From the NCBI GenBank assembly GCA_011800805.1, contig MPNW01000720.1, forward strand, positions 1 to 30,000: a stretch of DNA of 30,000 nucleotides, read 5' to 3'. Below are positions 11,232-22,763 of this stretch, one piece after another. Under the pieces are notes generated by a model. It ran no database searches. It was not told the origin of the DNA and was given only the letters and a program-made list of their open reading frames with translations. The stretch comes from Hirudo medicinalis. Lineage: Eukaryota; Annelida; Clitellata; Hirudinida; Hirudinidae. The translations under genes and the position numbers were made by a program. How positions within the stretch are numbered: the first letter of the stretch is position 1; each line of letters begins with the position of its first letter.

Positions 11232-14200
11232 CTGGAATAACATCATGGAGGTCAAAGAGAAAGGCCTTTAATGATTGCTCAATCAAGAATTACGTGCAAG
11301 GAAATGTCTTTGCAGATGCAGATGTGAATTAATAAATTATTATTAACTTAATTAAGAACATCAAAATCCATGTTAATTGCAAACCAAGGTACAAAAAAAA
11401 ATCATCTGAAATCGATCAAAAAATTGCTGCTCGACAACAACACAATGCCAACAAACATTAATCACTTTATGAGTCTGTAAAAGACTATAAAGTCAAGCTT
11501 CAAGCACCAAGCAGGCCCATTCCAATCTTAAGATTACAAGCTCTCATAGAAAATCATTAAATGAATTCCATTGCCGATCGGGCGGACGTCGCTCGTTACG
11601 ATCTTGATACGTCTCCGGCGAAACTCCCTACCAACCTCCATCTCTTCGTCCTCATCCTCGGTCAGCTCCCCGAGGTTCGACCTCTTCTTGAAGTACGGGT
11701 AGCCGAAGAGGTTCTCCTGGCAGTTTAGGATCCTTTCGTTGTTCAGCAACTTCTGCTTCTCCAAGTCCTCCCTGTAGCTGTCCATGGCAGAGAAAGGGTC
11801 ACCCATTCTGTTAATTGAGTTCATGGGTCAAACAGTCGGGCGACGCATAGTAGCACTAGCATTTGCTGTCTGAATCTAATCTACTAATAATATATCTGTC
11901 ATCAATAAATATCGGGGCTTATTGATTGATGCGATCAGATATCAAGCATGGCCGATGGGACTGATCAATAATCATCACAAGTTGCGGTCATTCTGGATAA
12001 GGCAGGTCGAAAAGTGGAAAAGCTGCACTAAATAAATGAATGAATGAATAAATAAAGATATTTAGGTTATTTCCAATTGCAAAACAGTTATTTGGGAGCT
12101 TGTGTGGAGCACCATTCCAAGTCACTTGTTTATACAAGTTGTCACTTTAACATGATTCATCATCACTCAGATGAAACCATAAAGACAAAAAAAAAGTCTA
12201 CAAACTTTTGCTCGGGGCTGTCAAAAGGGGGAGCTGCAGAAATCGGGGAGGTCTCCCCGCTGCCTCCCTCAGAGGAGGCGAGCTCGTCCTTCATCCTTTG
12301 TGCTCTCTTCCTGAGAAATTTTTCTGCCAGGAGATAGTACGTGGCAGAGGTGTGATCGTAGGGATTACTCTCCAGTGACCTGGAACGAGTCAACGCATTA
12401 GAAACGCGGACAACTAGACGGATTGATTGCGAGGGTTTTAATCCCATGAAAAACTTTTTTTTTTGGCAACTATTTAGTGAAAATTGAGCCTGTGTTAGAC
12501 TTTCTCCTGGGAAGCAGTTCAAGTCGATGGCCAAAAAATAGGCAACTAAAATATGCGACGAAACGAATCTTAATGGAAAACGTTGTTCTACTTTCCGACG
12601 TACGACACCGACTGGAATGAGAATCCGAAGCAATCGATCGATAGAGCAGGAGAGAAGCCCTGGCATTAGGAGGAGTTCATAAATCCACTATTCTCCCTGA
12701 TTGGCAGAGTCATCATGATCGCCACCTTGACGATTACCAATTCAATCATTTATTTATCAGCCATCACAGGTGCTGGACGTGGATTTCCACGACACAAGTC
12801 AGTGCTTTCAGATGTTTTGCAAGCATTTCAGGTACAACATTGCCTGGAATTAAAATCAATGCGGGCACACGGACATAATACCCAAAAGGCACGTCTGCCA
12901 AAACCAATTGGAAGACTGATCCGATCACCCTAGGATTTATGGACCCCCGTCGTAACGTACCACTCGCTGGAATGCACCACTTTTCCTTTGGAAAACTTCC
13001 CTTTAGAACTTTCTGATGAGGAAGATTATTGGAAACTACCCTAATGTTTGCCACACTCTCGATGTTAGTGGTTTGGCAAGAACAGAACGAGTGATGATGA
13101 TGATGATGATGATGTTGGTGAAGACGACGGTGAGAGGTGAGAAGAGGATGGATGTATGCTAAAATGTGAGGATGACAACAAATGTTCTGTCAGTCATGGA
13201 GTGAGTACCAGATGCATTCATCCTCATCATTATCATCACCAACACCAATGAGCTCACAAAATAGAAAGTCATACGTCGATTAGCTTGATTGCAATATTGA
13301 AAATGCAGCACATCGGCGAAGAGGACGACATTCAAAATGCTGTTTTCAACCGTAATTGTAATTAATTTGATGCGATTCTCAAATGAAATGGTAATTTTCG
13401 TGTAATGAGCAACACGACAATCAAACCAACTTGATTATGTCATCCTTCGAAGCGATGTTGGCAGCCACGATGTGGTGCATGACAAAGTTCTTCTCCATCT
13501 CCGAGAGTTTCGTGGTGGAGATGAGGGGCTTGTGGCCGGGGGACTGCACCAGCCCGTCCGGGCTCTTCATCCAAGGGTGCTTCATGACATCTTCCAGTGG
13601 GATCCTGGCTTTTGGTTCCCTGACTAGCATCCTCTGGATTAAGCTAGAAATAAAGTAGAAATAAAAAAATCAGAATTGAGCAACAAACATGGAATTAGAT
13701 TGAATTAGTTGATTCAATAACATCAGAAGAGATGCAGAGTCAACAGGAAACTGATTTCATCAAAGTTACTCGTCCGCACGAAAGCAAACACATTTTCTTA
13801 CATGCAAATCTTGAATTAATGAAAAAAAAAAAGAATCTCCAATATTTGCCCAAGCCAAAAGAAATCCACAAAAGAAGCAACAAAAAAGCCCGGCGGACGC
13901 GATCGGCCGCAAGAAAAATCTTCGGCAAAAATCAACTTTCGGTTCGTCGGAAAGGAGGGGGTGGCACGTGGAACGTTCCTTTCGTAGGAGACGTGAATCG
14001 CAGGATGAAATTCGAAGGCAATGCCGAAGATCTCGTCCGACTTCAAAATCGGCAGAGCTCGAAACGCCCGCAAGAAATGCACTTTAGCATTCGATTCGAT
14101 TACATTTGCATAATTATAATAGTTAAGGCGGTGACATTAAAAATCATTCGAGCGAAACGAATTGGTGCAACGAGCATTTTAAAAAGTGACTTGTGGCTCA

Positions 14201-17200
14201 CCAATTACGTTAACTCGTGAGCAGAACGTAGTCCTGCCGAAACCGAACGTAAAGCCGTGATAAAATTCTTCAATCGATGGTGGATTGCAAATCCTCTTCA
14301 ACGAGAAGCTTACACGAAGAACCATGGGAAAGTGACAGTTAAAAGCATCAAAAAATCCAGAAGAGCACACCAAAATGAACTCAGAGGGGATGTTGGCCAA
14401 ACCACCCACAATTACCAGGCAGTGCTAGGTGCACTACCGAGAGCCAAAGTCGTAAATCCTGATGGGACTTAGGATACTGCCAGGAGATGCAGGCCAGTCA
14501 AGGAGGACGATGTTAGAGAATGAAAGAAGGAATTAGCAGACGAATAAAGCATTCTTCTGCACGACAGCCTCCATCGACCTTCGACCTTCGCCGACCCCTG
14601 CGACATTCCAAGGCAGAAATCACTCCGGGCCGAGGAAAATGAAAATTGCAGAACCATTTCGAGCACTTCCAAATTGTTGGCGAACAACTTCCAGTAAGAG
14701 AGATTGAGAATGATGTCATGAAATTATTGCAAGCCAACAATGGCTAGCATTCCTGAAGGCGAATGTCTGACGTGTTTGCGACGATGCAGAACAAATTGAT
14801 GAGACTTGTATCACATGCCATGAGCATCTGAGGCCAGGTGAGGTCATTAACATTCAATCCAGGTGATCTCATTAAAATGCTGTAAACAATCCATTGCTAT
14901 TAATAGAAATGGAATGAGTAATTATGCATTCAAACAACAACCTACAACCCTGGGCAATTAAAGGATGCCATGACAACAACAAAACAAAAGCAACAACAAT
15001 AACATTAACAATGTTTCTGTAATAACAGTACTAACATGCATTTCAAAATATCATCTTAAGAAACACTACACTACAAGTCTACAAGACATATTGTGACAAA
15101 TGAAATACCATCTTCACCATCATCATCATCATCATCATCACCATCATCATCGTCGTGATGAAGCATTCCACAACTTGACAGAAAGTAACGGAAGGGTGTC
15201 ACTTACTCAATCTCTCCATGAACATCAACCAAACTTAAAAACGAATGGAGGAGTTATAGTCATGTTATTGGAATATAAGAGAAATGTTTGGTTAGGCAAT
15301 AATAGTGATGACGACGATGGTGATGATGATGTCGACGACAACAATTTATTTACAGGTCACGGTTGGTTGTTTATAACTTTTCGGCCGACATCGGGAAGTC
15401 CGAAGATCGAAACTCCACCGAAAAATTCCAAGAGAAATACCTCCCTCTCCTCCTCCTGCTTCCTTCCTTCCGTTTATGTGTGACCTTAAAATTCCTGCCA
15501 AGAGTCCCTCCAATGCATTCCTCCAGGGCACGAACTTGAAAAATTAAACGTTCGTTCAAACGGCAGCAGTATTTAAGACTTCCACACTTGGAGTCTCACA
15601 CGGAGACAGAGAAGGACATTCCGGTCAGTCGATGAGCGAGCGAGCGGGTGGTCGCAGGTGCACATCCTCGGAAGGAAGTCAGAGGAGGGGATTGAAGATT
15701 GAAAATGAAACTTAAAAACACGGTCTGCCGACGTCATGCAATTGCATCCGTTGTTGCTCCCAGTTGCAAAGGGGAAAAAAGCTGCTCGCTGTATGTTGTT
15801 GTCGATGTTGTTGATGCTTGTTGTTGTTGTACGTTCTCCTAGAATATCACTGAGGAACCAATTAATGATCAACTAATGATCAATTAAATCACCTTAACCG
15901 ACCGGTAATTCGGATCGTGTTCATCGTGTGTAAGTTTAGCCGTGAAACGTTGTTAAGCGAAATACATTATTACACGACAAACAATCACAAAAGCGACGAT
16001 GGCGTTTCTAATTACGACAATAACGAACACAACGGCGAAGGTGGAAACGGCGACGTCGGTCTAGCGTTCCGGGTCGGACTCGTTCCGTGCACGTCCTCCC
16101 GTTGCACCGACACCATGTTGTACGTCAGAATGCCTACAACTTATTCGCTGCTCTCCTCTCGCTTATCAATCCATGCCAGCAATGTTGCCTGCTAATACAA
16201 TCTGGGCGAACATGGGAATGAAAGATCAAAAGATAGCGAAACAAGTTCGTACAGCTGAGATGAGATGGATCTGTCTACATTTACAATCATCCCATTCGTC
16301 CTTACATTATTCCATCCATCCACCCATCCATGCTTACATTATTCCATCCATCCACCCATCCATCCATGCAAACTTTATTCCATCCATTCATCATTCCATT
16401 CATCCGACTGTGTGCATCTGGTAATCCATGGTTGATTAAGAAACGATAGAAGGATGAAAATATTTATAGTTTCACCAGCAAACAACGTCGTGCCGAACAT
16501 CTACGGTGATGGTAATGATATGATATCATCATGATAATGATATGATATCATCACAATAATGATATCATCATGATAAGGATATGATATTATTATGATGTCG
16601 AGCTTTATTTTACACTTGCCTGATCCTCATCTGTAAGTAATAGCCCCTCCATGTCGTCTGCTCAATGTCTACTCAACTTTACTTAGGCCTTATCTTGAAG
16701 AATAAACCAGAAAATCACTCTAAAGAGAACCTTATTCAAGAAAACGAAAATTAATTCAAACTAGCATTCCTGCTGGTTGTCATTGCAGTGGCCAAAATTA
16801 AATTTCTGATGAGGAGGCAAGAATCAGCCACTTTCTCTTAGAAAGGTGAGTCGATGCCCTTGGGATCCCAGATGTTTGGAGTGGTTCCACAGAGCAGAGG
16901 ACCCCCTCTGAATCCCTCTTACTCCGGAAAGTGAAACCCAATCCAGTGGAAAAGCCGCAATTGCAGTCAAATTTTAAAAAAAAACGAGAGAAGGAAAAAA
17001 ATAAAAATATTTAAAAAAAAAATTGGAAAGAAGAAAAATCGAGTCCATAAAGAATGACAGGAGGCAAATCCCCGCGACAAAGCAACGTTCGACGCTCGAG
17101 CGACACGGCAAAAGAGCTTTTATTTCACGTCCAGTCAGAGAAGGGAGGGTACCTTGGAGGCGTTCATTAACCCGCTTCAAACCTTCTGCCAGCGTCTGCT

Positions 17201-19294
17201 TCTTTGCGCGCCATGGAAAGAGGAGGTTATTTTTAGACGAGAATCCATCGACGTCATCGCTCCTCTGGGAAAAAAAGGAAAGGAACGAATGCAAACGAAG
17301 CACACAAAGAGACGGCGACGGGCGAACACAAGGCAGGTGCAATGTGATTGCAAGTCATAAATACGACGGACACGAGAAGGACGACGACGACGTCGACTGC
17401 AGAGGCCACGACGACGACCGCTTTTGGAAGGTCATCATAAAATAAGTTCGATAAATGTAATAACGGCCTCGACATCGATCGGAGACGAGACTCGGCCAGT
17501 CGTTCGGACGAGTGAATTTAAAAACGAAAAAGACCTTTTAAAATGATCTTTCGCACCTTCCACGAGAAGAAACTCCTTCCAATTGGCATTAGCAGAACTA
17601 TTATCATCATCATCAGCAGCATCATCATCATCATCATCATCATCACCATCAACGTCAAAAGGAGAGAAAGGGAAACAGTTGAAAATGTTGACGACGTGAA
17701 ATTGGATTCTGAGAATGAACAAAAGATCCAAAATACAAAAAGGAAAACAAACAGAGAAACTTCTGCGTGCGAAGTTTAAATCTAACTTCTTTCCTATGCC
17801 TTCCTTCCTGTCTTCTTTTTCACCTTTTCTATTTTCCTCCTCAAAAAAAACAAAAAACAAAATGGAGGCTAATTTGGATGCCAATCTTCTGATTGTCAGA
17901 GAAATGGACAGGACACGCACACGCACGCACAATGGATATAAGTTGGCTCGAGTTTTATTTAAAAGCGAAAAAGGAATTTCGATGATTTTCAAAAAACGAT
18001 TTTCATTTTAGCGTCGAAAGGAACGACCGGAACGTTAATGTGCATAATTAGGGACGTCGTTAGTTCAGAGGTAATTGTCTCATGTTTATGAACGATTATT
18101 GTATTTCTTGTATTTATGAAGCAATCATCTTCTAAGGAGTCTTGCACAACAAGACAAAAGAAAAACAATACAATACAATGCGATCGCACTGGAGACAAAA
18201 CGTGCTCACTTTTGATTACTCACGTTCGTTTACAAATAGAAACTCGTGCGTCCGCGTTTGCAACGACAATGGAGCAACGACGACGACGTCATCGGGTCGT
18301 CCGCGGAGACGTTCCTCCGCTGTCTCGAGGGTACCGAATTCTCGTGCGACTTAAAAATGGATTCGTAAATAAAAAATAAAAAATTGTAAAAACTCAAAAC
18401 CCGTAATTCTATCCACCGTGGCAAACTTTTTGACTGAATCCATTAGAAGCAACCTTGGAAGAGTCTCATCTGAGAAATATTTTCCCTAAAACTTCTCGAT
18501 ATTTCTGAGTCATGTCGACTTCTTCTTTTGTACTGCTGCTGGCCTCATAGCCATAGCAGGACATTTGTAGATTACAATTATAAATGATAGATTTAATTAA
18601 TTAAATATAATATATTTATAATAATTATTATTAACTATTATTAATTATCATACAAGTTATAATAAAATTAGAATTTATAATTAATTTAACCTATTATTAT
18701 TATTATTAATTAATAATTAATTTATTTTTATTAATAATTATGTAGATTATAATTACAATGACAAATGAATTACATTGCAAGGGACAGAAATAAATTATCC
18801 TAAATCCCACGCAATGCGACGAAGAAGACGACGCCGGTAATTTCACGTTCGTGGCAGTTTTCCGGGCATCCTCCTCCTCCTCCTCCTCCTCCTCCTCCTC
18901 CTCCTCATCATCACTAGTACCATCGTCATCATCACCACTCGAGACACACGATGCCGATAGCAACACGACGAGTGGAAACATTATCACTTTAAATATAACT
19001 TAAGCTTCCAAAAACCACACTCCATCCAACTGACTAAAAAAAAAACCAAAAAAAAACTGAAAAATTGAAAACGAAACTCTCGAATTCCCCAGAGGCAAAG
19101 AATGACTCGCAACCTGCTACAGATGATCATCATGGGTTCGAATGACTGTCGTATAAAAGTGTCGACATTAAATCATCGCCGTCGTGCGGATCAGCATCAT
19201 CATCACCATATAGGAATTATACATAAAAAAGTTCATAACAATGATGATAATAATAATAACAAAAATAATTATGATAATAATAACAACAACAAAA

Positions 19295-19339
<45 letters not shown>

Positions 19340-19614
19340 GCAGTGATATTAACTTATGTGCCACATTATAAACATCCATTAACCTTTCAAGTGACATGGT
19401 AATTCGAAGGAGACAATCATCAAGACATCACCATCGTCATCGTCATCATCTTTGTAGGCCCCTTCATCATCAGCATCAGAATATTCTTCTCAGTAGAGAT
19501 ATTATTCACATTTATTATTGAAGCTTATTGAAAGCAATGCATCCATCATCATCACCCCTGCAGTTATCACTCAGTCATCATAGTTAGTATTCTGTCCGTT
19601 ATCTGGGTCTTGGT

Positions 19615-19645
<31 letters not shown>

Positions 19646-22600
19646 CTCTACAATACAACATCGTTGATGGAAAAAATGAGTTTCTTGACACTGAAGCATC
19701 ATACCTATCATCATAATCACCAGCACTACTAAAACCATCGTCATCATCATCATCACCACCACCATCATCATGACATCATGAACATAATTACCTATAATTT
19801 AAATTCAACAGCCAGGTTAGTATAAATCAGCACATTATGGAGGATGCTCACATGAAAACAGGATGCTGAAACATGTTTCATAGTAATAACAATAGTAATA
19901 GCAACAGCAACATCAACGATAACAACAACAACAACAACAACAACATTAATAGTAACAACATCACTGATAACAGCAGCAACAATAACAATAGTATCAACAA
20001 CATCACTGATAACAACGGCAACAACAACAATAATAATGGCAGTAAATAATAAAAAAGAATAACGTTCAGGAATCAACGTCATGCAGTTATAAATTAATTA
20101 GCTGCCTCTTTCAGGCAATTATGTTTTTACATCGACATCAAAAAATCCCTCAACAAATCCCTGCACATCCTTGAAGCACCACGAAGAAGAAAGTTGTTGT
20201 GGGATTGTCATCATGCCACTGGTTGAAGCCATTAGCAACCAAGATTGTGCCATCCCAACTCTCGAGTGTGATCCTAGGCACCCAATTCGATGTCGAGGAA
20301 TTACGGCACAATCTCAATCCATGGCTTGTTGTAATTAATATTTTTGCAAATTGCCGACACACTGTGATACGACATTCGACGACGCGGACAACTGTGAAAA
20401 TTTTACGTTCGTCGTCATCATTGATATGTAACTATTATAATTATCATCAGAACGACTCCTGGAAAGGAACGCCGATCCTCGAGTCGAGCACTTCTGAGAA
20501 GGAAGCAAAGAGGAGAAGAAAGTTTTATGTCTCGGAAATTCAACGGACGCCGGACGCCGATAGCAGAAGACCGTTTCATTTTTAACCACGAGGACTCAAT
20601 CTTTATTTCCAGAAGTCGTAAAGAACCTCTCTCCAGTCCGTTTAAAAACACTGAGTTCAAAATACGGACGACCGGTTTACTGGCAGCACGGCATTTATTT
20701 TAAGCTCGTCTGCTTAAAAGTGTCGGCCTAAAATTGATCAATATGTTTATTATTGAAAGCCTATTATTTCAGTGATTGGTCATGATAAGAGCTAGATTCT
20801 TAGAAATCTCTGGTGTCGTGATTCTTTTTTTTTTCAGAGTTTATCCGCTAAAAACACGTTTGATTCTGGTTCTTTCTCGAATCGTGACGCACGACACGAC
20901 ACGACACGACGTGCTTCACGACAAAAACAATGCAAACGAGAAAGTCAACTCTCAGGGAGTTCAAAGGGAGAAATCCAACAAAAGGTTTCCATTTTTTATG
21001 TTGCTATAAATAAGGAAAATAAATCTGAGATAAAAATATGATAGATGGTAATAAGCACAATAATAATAACAATAACAATAATGATAATAATGATGATGAT
21101 AATAATAATAATGATGATGATGATGATGATGATGATAAAGTTATGATAACAATTATTAGAATGAGGGACATTCCATACCACATCCACAAAATGAATGCAC
21201 AACCCAGTGAAACATCTTCAGGCATCTTAATAAATGAAAAGGTTTAAATCCAACCAAAAAACAATAATTCATCAACATTTATCATTGCTAATCTCCAGCA
21301 AAAGTCAAATCCGTCTCAAACTTCAAAAGTCAAAAACATCTTGCACCGACGACGATGATGACGATGATTTTCATCCGTGCAGTCTCAATTTCGCTCGATT
21401 TCCAATTCAAAATATCTTCCACAATCTCCCATACAAACACAGACAAGAAACTCATCTCCATACAAAGCAAAGCATGCTTACCAAAGCAAAAACAGAAACA
21501 AAGCAAGCTCAAGAAAGCCCTGAGACAAGTCATCCGATCTACATCAAACTTAGACACCTACTTCTGGCAAATTTGAGAGACATGGTTGGGCAGGGAGTAA
21601 TGTGCATCCATGATCTTAATGAGGGTCTCGCTGTCATTGGCCTCGTTGAATGGAGGTTTTCCAGTCACCAGCATGAACAGGATCACTCCGAGACTCCACA
21701 CATCTTCGAGCACAAAAAAAGGATTCACGTCACATGAAAAGATCACGTGTGGTTTTGCAAGGTGTTTACGTTCGGAGGCTGATTATTGATCAACCTGATG
21801 TTTTTTTGTGTTGCTTGAAATAAATTTGTTTGACAAATATGATTCTCTGTTTGAAATGCATCTTGTTGCGTGTCAACAATGTTTTGAAGATGTCATTGAA
21901 AAACATTTACAAACATTTGTATCGATGCAACATCATTAATTTGACAGTATTAACATTCTAAAAAAAAAAAAACTAAAAAAAAAACACACCCAAAGTAAAA
22001 CCAAGACCACCTTGTAAAACATGTAATTACATAATATCACTTTCCAACTAATGACACAAATAATTTATTAATCATTGACTAATCATTTGGCTATCAAATA
22101 ATTATCATTCATAATTCATAACCAATTATCATTTGATTATCAGTAACTCCTCACTAATAACTCACCCACTGCAGGGGCATGGTAACTGTCACCGAGTAGA
22201 ATCTCCGGGGCAGAGTAGGCCAGAGAGCCGCAGCTCGTTTCGAGCATCCTTCCTGGAATGAACTTGTTGCTGAAGCCAAAGTCGGTGAGTTTGACGACTT
22301 CGTGGTCGTCGAACAGCACCATGTTTTCCAACTTGAGGTCCCTGTGCACTACGTGGAGCTGGTGGCAGTAGTTGATGGCCTCGACAATCTGGATGAAGTA
22401 CTTCCTGGCCTTGCTCTCCTCGAGTCCGTGCTCGTGTTTCGAGACATAGTCGTACAGATCCCCACCGTCACCAAGCTCCAAAACGAGAAACAATTTCGTC
22501 TGAGTGTCAATGACTTCGTACAATCTCACGACATTCGGGTGTTGGACGAGCTGCATGCACCTGACTTCCTGGAACAAATGGGCCTTGGAGATTTCGTCCA

Positions 22601-22763
22601 ACTTGGTCTTGTCAATAACTTTCACGGCAACTTTAGCTCCGAAGATGCAATGTTTGGCTTTCTTCACGATGGCATAATGACCTTTTCCGATTGTTTCGCC
22701 GAGATCGTAAAGACCTGAAAGTTTATTGTCTGATTGCTTTACTTTGCTACGTTTAAAATTCAT
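9993..22763 (-). CDS. SNRK: SNF-related serine/threonine kinase SNRK (six coding exons)
   Basis: Six exons with agreeing phases join into 857 codons (human SNRK is about 765). Residues 17-271 form an AMPK-family kinase domain: glycine loop IGKGHYAIV, catalytic Lys48 (VAVK), HRDLKLEN (Asp142), DFG (161-163), activation-loop LETSCGS with Thr176 at the site LKB1 phosphorylates in SNRK, and APE. A UBA domain follows (about 293-339, LSEMEKN to YYLLAEKF), as in vertebrate SNRK. The tail has an acidic stretch (EDEDEEME), a stretch [18 protein letters not shown] resembling human LNQIFEEGESDDEF, a His/Arg-rich Ser-dense region, and the end KSKCCSVV, close to human CCHVI. SNRK acts downstream of LKB1 in metabolic and growth control. 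The start ATG at 22763 (MNFKR) matches human MAGFKR. Upstream 5' UTR exons are not identified. The kinase and UBA parts are near certain; exon 5 is less sure. Confidence 0.93.
11232..11599 (-). other. SNRK intron 5
   Basis: AT-rich intron sequence between the tentative exon 5 donor and the exon 6 acceptor. Nothing else was recognised in it. Confidence 0.6.
11600..11807 (-). CDS. SNRK: SNRK coding exon 5 (acidic linker, tentative boundaries)
   Basis: The 69 residues run from [18 protein letters not shown] to [23 protein letters not shown]. The order acidic cluster then basic cluster mirrors the human linker (EEDEEEDEED then LRRKPS). The acceptor (AATTAACAG|A) has a poor pyrimidine tract; a second one (ATGGACAG|C) would remove nine residues in the same phase. 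The donor ATC|GTAACG is chosen because it gives phase 0 as needed by exon 6. GAG|GTTGGT is an alternative. Confidence 0.65.
11808..12205 (-). other. SNRK intron 4
   Basis: Short AT-rich intron with a small GAAT/AAAT run (about 12034-12058 on the + strand). No other feature was seen. Confidence 0.6.
12206..12379 (-). CDS. SNRK: SNRK coding exon 4 (UBA end and linker)
   Basis: The acceptor CTCGTTCCAG|G opens [27 protein letters not shown], which finishes the UBA domain and its basic helix. A Ser/Glu/Pro-rich linker follows. The donor is taken at GAGCAAAA|GTTTGT (phase 2); a phase-0 alternative two codons on is possible. The alternative would not match the phase of the next exon. Confidence 0.82.
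12380..13430 (-). other. SNRK intron 3
   Basis: An intron of about 1.05 kb with a (GAT)n microsatellite near 13092-13114 on the + strand. An open frame of 96 codons on the - strand (12764-13054) has no recognisable domain and no known place in SNRK, so it is not called. Confidence 0.65.
13092..13114. repeat. (GAT)n microsatellite
   Basis: Uninterrupted TGATGATGAT repeat of about seven units inside SNRK intron 3. Confidence 0.9.
13431..13643 (-). CDS. SNRK: SNRK coding exon 3 (kinase end and UBA start)
   Basis: The acceptor is TTTATTTCTAG|C and the donor ATCAA|GTTGGT, a weak donor chosen because the joined reading [17 protein letters not shown] aligns without gaps to human ADRDAIVEALETNRYNH. 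It encodes [22 protein letters not shown] at the kinase end, and the first half of the UBA domain. Confidence 0.88.
15116..15152. repeat. (CAT)n microsatellite
   Basis: CATCAT run of about 12 units with one CAC variant. It gives the poly-His appearance of the frame starting at 15100, which is not a gene. Confidence 0.9.
16301..16400. repeat. CCAT-rich minisatellite
   Basis: Two near-identical units of 32 and 36 bp (16301-16332 and 16333-16368), each beginning CTTACATTATTCCATCCATC, are followed by a decayed third unit rich in CCAT tetramers. Confidence 0.85.
16506..16600. repeat. Palindromic TGATATCA-type short repeats
   Basis: Interrupted copies of TGATATGATATCATCA and AATGATATCATCATGATAA. 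Each contains the self-complementary TGATATCA, so the stretch can fold into short hairpins. Confidence 0.75.
17602..17655. repeat. (CAT)n microsatellite
   Basis: CATCAT run broken by two AGC triplets, inside SNRK intron 2. Confidence 0.85.
18580..18745. repeat. Extreme AT-rich block
   Basis: About 165 bp almost wholly of A and T (AATTAATTA, TAATTATTATTAA motifs). Nothing coding is present. Confidence 0.8.
18868..18910. repeat. (CTC)n microsatellite
   Basis: About 12 CTC units, running into CATCATCA. In the SNRK transcript, which runs on the opposite strand, this reads as (GAG)n. Confidence 0.9.
19196..19345. repeat. CAT, GAT and AAT/AAC compound microsatellite
   Basis: A short CATCATCAC run leads into GATGATAATAATAAC and a near-pure (AAT)n run at about 19295-19338. 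Confidence 0.85.
19617..19775. repeat. (GAT)n and (CAT)n microsatellite pair
   Basis: A GATGAT run (about 19617-19646) and a CATCAT/CACCAC run (about 19737-19772) are complementary to each other at about 100 bp spacing, so they could pair as a loose hairpin in RNA. Confidence 0.75.
19885..20048. repeat. AAC/AAT-rich compound microsatellite
   Basis: Includes a pure (AAC)n run at about 19922-19945 and a twice-repeated AACATCACTGATAAC segment. Confidence 0.85.
20883..20920. repeat. Inverted repeat around an (ACGAC)n loop
   Basis: CGTGACGCACG at 20883-20893 pairs with CGTGCTTCACG at 20910-20920 with a single mismatch. The 16-nt loop consists of ACGAC units. Confidence 0.7.
21057..21138. repeat. 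AAT/GAT compound microsatellite
   Basis: AATAATAATAAC followed by GATAATGATGAT and a pure (GAT)n run of about 9 units, inside SNRK intron 2. Confidence 0.9.
21562..21703 (-). CDS. SNRK: SNRK coding exon 2 (kinase C-lobe)
   Basis: The exon runs from a pyrimidine-tract acceptor (TTTTTTTTGTGCTCGAAG|AT) to the donor CAGAA|GTAGGT. It encodes [15 protein letters not shown] through HVSQICQ (residues 200-247), almost identical to vertebrate SNRK. An in-frame TAG lies just past the donor, which fixes the exon end. Phases are 1 in and 2 out. Confidence 0.92.
21704..22165 (-). other. SNRK intron 1 (within the kinase coding sequence)
   Basis: AT-rich intron with A-runs at 21960-21990. Its donor GTGAGT and acceptor CTCGAAG agree in phase 1. 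No other feature was seen. Confidence 0.85.
22166..22763 (-). CDS. SNRK: SNRK coding exon 1 (kinase N-lobe and most of C-lobe)
   Basis: This exon encodes residues 1-199 plus one base, from the start Met to SYHAPAV. It contains the ATP loop, VAVK lysine, [11 protein letters not shown] and APE motifs. It ends at a perfect donor, GCAGTGG|GTGAGT, in phase 1. The start codon has A at -3. An in-frame open stretch upstream (to 22808) ends in no ATG, so MNFKR is the best start. Confidence 0.92.

Larger units (their letters stand above)
13644..21561 (-). other. SNRK intron 2 (7.9 kb, microsatellite-rich)
   Basis: The interval separates two exons of the kinase domain. It has no supported exon on either strand. 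The longer open frames (13732-14220 +, 17023-17445 +, 17435-17992 -) are low-complexity, Lys/Arg- or Asp-rich by virtue of repeats, and match nothing recognised. It is unusually dense in CAT/GAT, AAT and AAC trinucleotide repeats, with A-runs near 16976-17035 and an AT-rich block near 18580-18745. Confidence 0.7.

Noticed and set aside
12764..13054. 96-codon open frame on the - strand in SNRK intron 3 as an extra exon or transposase piece
   Set aside because: No domain was recognised, the splice from exon 3 to exon 4 is seamless without it, and human SNRK has no matching segment.
13732..14220. 162-codon open frame on the + strand
   Set aside because: Lys/Arg-rich with A-runs, no recognisable domain, inside SNRK intron 2 next to exon 3 and opposite to the gene.
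15100..15483. Open frame with a long poly-His tract
   Set aside because: It is a translated CAT microsatellite followed by low-complexity sequence in a SNRK intron; no domain or splice support.
17023..17445. 140-codon open frame on the + strand with an Asp-rich end, and the overlapping 185-codon frame on the - strand (17435-17992)
   Set aside because: Both come from GAC/CAT-type repeats and purine-rich intron DNA; no family resemblance was seen.
22302..22718. 138-codon open frame antisense to SNRK exon 1
   Set aside because: It is a shadow of the conserved kinase coding sequence.
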